The notes beneath the pieces were generated by a model. It did not search any database. It was not told the origin of the DNA and was given only the letters and a program-made list of their open reading frames with translations. From Alphaproteobacteria bacterium (GTDB lineage Bacteria; Pseudomonadota; Alphaproteobacteria; Rhizobiales; Rhizobiaceae): a stretch of DNA of 10,010 nt. Below are positions 6,936-10,010 of the stretch, piece by piece. The stretch's first letter is position 1. The number at the start of each line of letters is the position of its first letter. Position numbers and translations under genes: made by a program. Location: contig JAFKFE010000529.1 of the NCBI GenBank assembly GCA_017308345.1, positions 1-10,010 of the forward strand, given 5' to 3'.

Positions 6936-8603
6936 TTAGGCTTGGTAGGTAACCCTTCCTCCACAGATCGTGGTCACCGGATGCACGGTGTGCAGCGCTT
7001 CCGGCGCGGTCGCCTCGATGTCCGCCGACAAAACGACGATGTCGGCGAGATAGCCGGTCTTCAGGCGGCCCTTGCGATGTTCCATGAATTCCGCGTAAGC
7101 GCCCTCGACCGTGTAGCCCTCGATTGCCTCTAGCAGCGAGAAGCTCTGGTCCGGCACGCCTTCTGCCCAAGGCTTGCGCGTGACCGCCGCCTGGATGGAC
7201 AGGATCGGATCGACCGGAGAAACCGGCCAGTCGGACGCGAACACGACACGCGCCCCCGCGTTTTTCAGCGTGCGCCAGGCATAGGCCAGCGGCCACTTGT
7301 CGCGACCGATGCGCGAGAGCGTGGGCTCCATCGGGAAGTTCAGCGCGCCCGGCGGATGCGCCGGCTGCATCGAAGCCAGAACGCCAAGCTCGGCGAAACG
7401 CGGCACGTCCGAGGCCGTGGTCACCTCGATATGCTCGATGCGGTGCCGGCTGTCGCGCCTGCCGTTCTTCTTCAGCGCCGCCTGATAGCCGTCGAGCACC
7501 GCGCGGACCGCGCCGTCGCCGATCGAATGCACGGCGATCTGCAGGCCGCGCCGGTCTGCCTCGGTCGCCACCTCGGCGAAATGCTCCGGCGAAAACAGCG
7601 GCTCGCCGCGCCATCCGGGCCGGTCGGCATAGTCGTCGACCATCACCGCCGTCCAGGAATCCAGCACGCCGTCATAGAAGACCTTGACCATGCCGGACGT
7701 CAGCCATTCGGAATTGTAGGTCGCGGCCATCCGCGAGGCTTTTTCGAGCATGTCCAGCTTCATGAAATTCTTGAAGTGGAACGGGATCTTGGTGCGGCAG
7801 ATGAGCCGTCCCTCTTCCTCCAGCCCGGCCAGCAGCTCCAGCTGGTAGAGGTTGCCGTCCATGTTCTGGATCGAGGTGATGCCGTGCTTGGCGCACCATT
7901 GCAGGCCGCGATGCATGAGGTCGCGATCGGCTGCCAGTTCCTTCGCCGAAGGATACGGGTCCGGCTCGGCGCCCTCCAGCCCAAGCCGCGTACGGTTCGC
8001 CCCGTAGTGATCGAGGATCGGCCCGAAGGCTTCGCCCTCGCGCAGCTCGCCGGCGGCAAGCCCGTCGGCGCCCATGACGATCTCGTTGCCCTGTCCGACC
8101 TCTCTGCCATGCAGCAGGCCGGCCTCTTCCAGCGCCTTGGTGTTCGCCCACATCGTGTGGTGGTCGGAGGCGGACATGACGAAAGGCCGGTCGGGAATGA
8201 TGCGGTCGAGGTCGTGGCGCGTCACCGGCTCCGGCAGGATGGCGTAGTCGACGCCGGCGCCGATCAGAAGCCTGGCATCCGGCCGCTTCGCGGCAAAATC
8301 CTGGATCGCGTCGCGCAACGCGTCGAAGCCGTGCACGCCCGTCAGATGCAGACTGTCGAGCTCGGCCGCGCCGCCGAACAGATGCATATGCGCTTCGATG
8401 AAGCCCGGCAGCACGGAGCCGCCCTGGGCATCGACGACCTTTGTCGAGGGTCCTTTGAACTCTTCGATGGAAGCGCGGTCGCCAATGGCGATGATGACGC
8501 CATCCTTGACGGCAACAGCCTCGGCGGCGGGATTGTCATCGTCCATGGTCAGCACTCGGCCGTTGACGACCACCAGATCCGCACCACCATCCGCAACCGA
8601 CAT
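6936..8603 (-). CDS. Amidohydrolase_3 family metal-dependent hydrolase (YtcJ-like)
   Basis: This 555-residue protein, of normal length for COG1574, has the amidohydrolase-superfamily metal site. H72-M-H74 (PGFIEAHMHLFG) follows an N-terminal beta-sandwich start (LVVVNGRVLTMDDDNP). K307 (VKVFYDG) fits the bridging lysine, followed by H359 (AVHSIGDGA), H391 (HRIEHIE) and catalytic D458 (FASDWPVSP). It ends with the usual return to the sandwich domain (G-Y-L-A-D-I-V-V-L). No signal peptide is present, so it is cytoplasmic. Relatives are mostly uncharacterised; one known group is N-substituted formamide deformylase (NfdA), so hydrolysis of an N-acyl bond is plausible. The ATG at 8603 has GGAG 5 nt upstream. 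It is the first gene of the leftward set and is divergent from the TetR gene. The polyamine link is inferred from its place before the transporter; the substrate is not readable. Confidence 0.91.
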   Translation of the reverse strand: MSVADGGADLVVVNGRVLTMDDDNPAAEAVAVKDGVIIAIGDRASIEEFKGPSTKVVDAQGGSVLPGFIEAHMHLFGGAAELDSLHLTGVHGFDALRDAIQDFAAKRPDARLLIGAGVDYAILPEPVTRHDLDRIIPDRPFVMSASDHHTMWANTKALEEAGLLHGREVGQGNEIVMGADGLAAGELREGEAFGPILDHYGANRTRLGLEGAEPDPYPSAKELAADRDLMHRGLQWCAKHGITSIQNMDGNLYQLELLAGLEEEGRLICRTKIPFHFKNFMKLDMLEKASRMAATYNSEWLTSGMVKVFYDGVLDSWTAVMVDDYADRPGWRGEPLFSPEHFAEVATEADRRGLQIAVHSIGDGAVRAVLDGYQAALKKNGRRDSRHRIEHIEVTTASDVPRFAELGVLASMQPAHPPGALNFPMEPTLSRIGRDKWPLAYAWRTLKNAGARVVFASDWPVSPVDPILSIQAAVTRKPWAEGVPDQSFSLLEAIEGYTVEGAYAEFMEHRKGRLKTGYLADIVVLSADIEATAPEALHTVHPVTTICGGRVTYQA

Positions 8604-8765
8604 CGCGACTCCACATTTTGCTCAGGGACCGACAGCGCCGTGCCCGACGAGCCGCCGCTCCACCGGGGCGACGCCATGGACAAAAGCCGATGCCGATGCG
8701 CCGTCTTCGAAATTCCCCTTGTTATCGTGGAAGACAGCGTGGATAAAGAATGCGACTGATTATTC

Positions 8766-8781
8766 GCGTTTGTCAACACGC
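8766..8781. promoter_or_regulatory. Candidate operator overlapping both -35 boxes
   Basis: GCGT (8766-8769) and ACGC (8778-8781) form inverted arms around TTGTCAAC, which itself contains the 7-bp palindrome TTGTCAA. The centres differ by half a base, so the symmetry is imperfect. TetR-family regulators commonly bind such short palindromes beside their own promoter. A protein bound here would cover both divergent promoters. Weak evidence, based on position and symmetry. Confidence 0.3.
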
Positions 8782-8798
8782 CAAGTTTAGAATGTATT
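8770..8798 (+). promoter_or_regulatory. Candidate sigma-70 promoter of the TetR/deacetylase transcript
   Basis: TTGTCA (8770-8775, five of six consensus) is followed after 17 nt by TGTATT (8793-8798, four of six). Transcription would start near 8805, upstream of the GTG at 8855 but downstream of earlier in-frame codons. This supports the shorter TetR start. TAGAAT at 8788-8793 is an alternative -10, but its spacing to TTGTCA is too short. Confidence 0.45.
8771..8776 (-). promoter_or_regulatory. Candidate -35 box for the leftward (amidohydrolase/transporter) transcript
   Basis: The minus strand reads TTGACA exactly, preceded by GTG and followed by AACGCGAATAATCAGTC. No good -10 box is found at 16-18 nt: the best is CATTCT or GCATTC near 8747-8753. 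The start may therefore depend on an activator or a divergent -10. It shares five bases with the plus-strand -35 box. If used, the leader before the amidohydrolase ATG would be about 140 nt. Confidence 0.35.
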
Positions 8799-8854
8799 GT
8801 GGACGGCACCGCGCCCCGATGGTGGGGCAGAGCGGAGAACGGGGGCAACGAGCA

Positions 8855-9508
8855 GTGAAGCGCAGTCTCGACCGCAAGACCAGGATAGCGCTCGAACCGC
8901 GCAAGCAGCCGCGGCAACAACGGTCGAGCAAATTGGTCGACAGGATTCTCGACGCGGCGCTGATCCTGACGCGAGAGCAGGGAACCAAGACGCCGACGAC
9001 GCTCGCCATCGCGCAGCGCGCGGGCTTGTCTGTCGGTTCGGTCTATCAGTACTTTCCCAACAAGGAAGCCATCCTTCTGGATCTGGCGCGGCGCTGGCTG
9101 TCGTCTTTTCCCAAGGTCATCCAGAAGCGTATCGATGCTCCCCGGCCGACCAACCGCGACGAGTTTCGGCGCGAGGTGCGAAAGCTCTTCATCGACACGT
9201 CCAGGCTCTATCTCGAGAACGCGACCCTGATGCCGGTGATCGAGGCCATATCCGGCAACGCCGACCTAAGGCCGATCCAGGACGAATACGACAAGCAGAT
9301 CATCGCCCTTTACGCAGCCTGGCTCAGGCATGTGAACCCTGCCCTTGACGACAAGGTCGCCAGCCGGCTCGGCGTGGTGATGATGGAGGTCGGACACGTC
9401 TGCCGGCTTGTCGGTCTGAAGAAAGACCGCAGGACGTTCGACCTCATCGAGGACGATGTGGAAACCATGTGGCTCGCCCTGGTGAGCCCCTATCTCAATC
9501 TTGACTGA
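8855..9508 (+). CDS. TetR-family transcriptional regulator
   Basis: This 217-residue DNA-binding regulator has the TetR helix-turn-helix at about 47-71 (TPTTLAIAQRAGLSVGSVYQ, then Y-F-P-N-K), preceded by helix 1 (VDRILDAALILTREQG). The C-terminal helical part (about 80-217) should form the ligand-binding and dimer domain. The first 25 residues are rich in Lys and Arg (RKTRIALEPRKQPRQQR). I choose the GTG at 8855, with GGGGG 9 nt upstream, because the candidate promoter lies just before it. An ATG at 8819 has no ribosome site, and starting earlier would put coding sequence in the promoter. It is divergent from the amidohydrolase gene and 23 nt before the acetylpolyamine amidohydrolase gene, so probably it represses this locus in response to a polyamine-like ligand. 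Ligand and sign of control are inferred. Confidence 0.9.
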   Translation: MKRSLDRKTRIALEPRKQPRQQRSSKLVDRILDAALILTREQGTKTPTTLAIAQRAGLSVGSVYQYFPNKEAILLDLARRWLSSFPKVIQKRIDAPRPTNRDEFRREVRKLFIDTSRLYLENATLMPVIEAISGNADLRPIQDEYDKQIIALYAAWLRHVNPALDDKVASRLGVVMMEVGHVCRLVGLKKDRRTFDLIEDDVETMWLALVSPYLNLD

Positions 9509-9531
9509 CTACGCACTTCGAGGGGAATTCA

Positions 9532-10010
9532 ATGAAGACAGTCTATTCGCCACTTCACGCCGGTCATGCCGGGCAGATGGAACTGGTGACGTCGGCGATC
9601 GTGCCCGGTTTCGAAAAACCGTCGCGGGCCGAATTCATCAGGGCAAGGGTGGAGAGCGAGAAGCTCGGGCCGATCATCGGACCGGTCGAGCACGACCTCG
9701 CCGCAGCCAAGCGCGTGCATGAGGCCCGCTACATCGACTTCCTGCCGACCGTGTGGCCGGAATGGGTCGCCGCCGGCTTCACGGGATCGGCCATGGGCTT
9801 CACCTGGCCGACGCGCGGCCTGCGTGGCGACGTGCCACCGAAGCGCATCGACGCCTTGCTCGGCTATTATTCCTTCGACGCCGGCGCCACCTTCGTCGAA
9901 GGCACCTGGGCGGCGATCAAGTCGTCCTACGACGTCGCGCTGACGGCCGCCGCCCTCGTCAAGGGCGGCGAGCGCACCGCCTTCGCACTCTGCCGTCCAC
10001 CCGGCCACCA
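9532..10010 (+). CDS. Acetylpolyamine amidohydrolase, histone deacetylase family (5' part)
   Basis: The gene starts at the ATG at 9532 (GAGGGG about 7 nt upstream) and runs off the right edge after 159 codons of an expected 340 or so. The visible part has the pattern of bacterial acetylpolyamine amidohydrolases: an early LVTSAIVPGFEKPSRAEFIR segment (the loop that narrows the channel and aids dimerisation), a V-H-E-A-R-Y-I-D-F-L block, then G-Y-Y and G-T-W. The deacetylase signature F151-A-L-C-R-P-P-G-H159 runs to the edge, where a second His is expected from the family. I recognise strong similarity to Mycoplana ramosa AphA (SLCRPPGHH, LVPPFEAP-RAE). Such enzymes are zinc-dependent and remove acetyl groups from acetylputrescine, acetylcadaverine or acetylspermidine in the cytoplasm. 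The zinc ligands further on are not visible. It follows the TetR gene by 23 nt, probably in one transcript. An acetoin-utilisation-type deacetylase is less likely because of the N-terminal loop. Confidence 0.9.
   Translation, partial: MKTVYSPLHAGHAGQMELVTSAIVPGFEKPSRAEFIRARVESEKLGPIIGPVEHDLAAAKRVHEARYIDFLPTVWPEWVAAGFTGSAMGFTWPTRGLRGDVPPKRIDALLGYYSFDAGATFVEGTWAAIKSSYDVALTAAALVKGGERTAFALCRPPGH

Noticed and set aside
6921..6940. Tandem 10-mers AATCCTACGC and AATCCTTAGG
   Set aside because: Only seven of ten bases agree, it overlaps a stop codon, and it is too short to mean more than chance.
8604..8680. Possible leader peptide on the minus strand overlapping the amidohydrolase start
   Set aside because: An ATG is present, but there is no ribosome site, and the frame simply runs on as a shadow of the amidohydrolase gene.
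7356..8759. 467-codon open frame on the plus strand opposite the amidohydrolase gene
   Set aside because: It is antisense to a protein with intact metal-site motifs, has His/Arg-rich composition typical of high-GC shadow frames, and no recognisable domain.
8750..8854. 35-residue extension of the TetR protein
   Set aside because: It overlaps the candidate promoter and operator, has no family similarity, and the GTG at 8855 gives a normal TetR length.

Overview
The window is GC-rich and densely coded. Its codon use, domain architectures and gene content suggest a soil alphaproteobacterium of the Rhizobiales, Mesorhizobium-like. This is inferred from protein style, not from a marker gene.

Layout: (1) 1-223, minus strand: the 5' end of the RNA-binding transcription accessory gene tex, with its own candidate promoter. 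(2) 346-8603, minus strand: seven genes in one direction. In transcription order these are an Amidohydrolase_3 (YtcJ-like) metal hydrolase, a polyamine-type ABC transporter (ATPase, two permeases, periplasmic binding protein), and two tandem paralogous NylB-like serine hydrolases with SxxK active sites. The ATPase and permease genes overlap by 1 and 8 nt. Two hairpins separate the binding-protein gene from the serine hydrolases. (3) 8604-8854: a divergent promoter region in which TTGTCA on plus and TTGACA on minus overlap. (4) 8855-10010, plus strand: a TetR-family regulator followed 23 nt later by the N-terminal half of an acetylpolyamine amidohydrolase of the histone deacetylase family, cut by the window end.

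Taken together this reads as a locus for uptake and breakdown of polyamines, probably acylated ones. The ABC system would import the compound, the acetylpolyamine amidohydrolase would remove acetyl groups, and the three other hydrolases are candidates for cleaving further amide bonds. The TetR protein at the divergent promoter is the obvious local regulator. Transporter, deacetylase-family and regulator assignments rest on clear motifs. The substrate of the amidohydrolase and of the two serine hydrolases, and the unity of the pathway, are inference. I see no mobile element, CRISPR array, tRNA or rRNA, and no gene-free stretch longer than about 250 bases.
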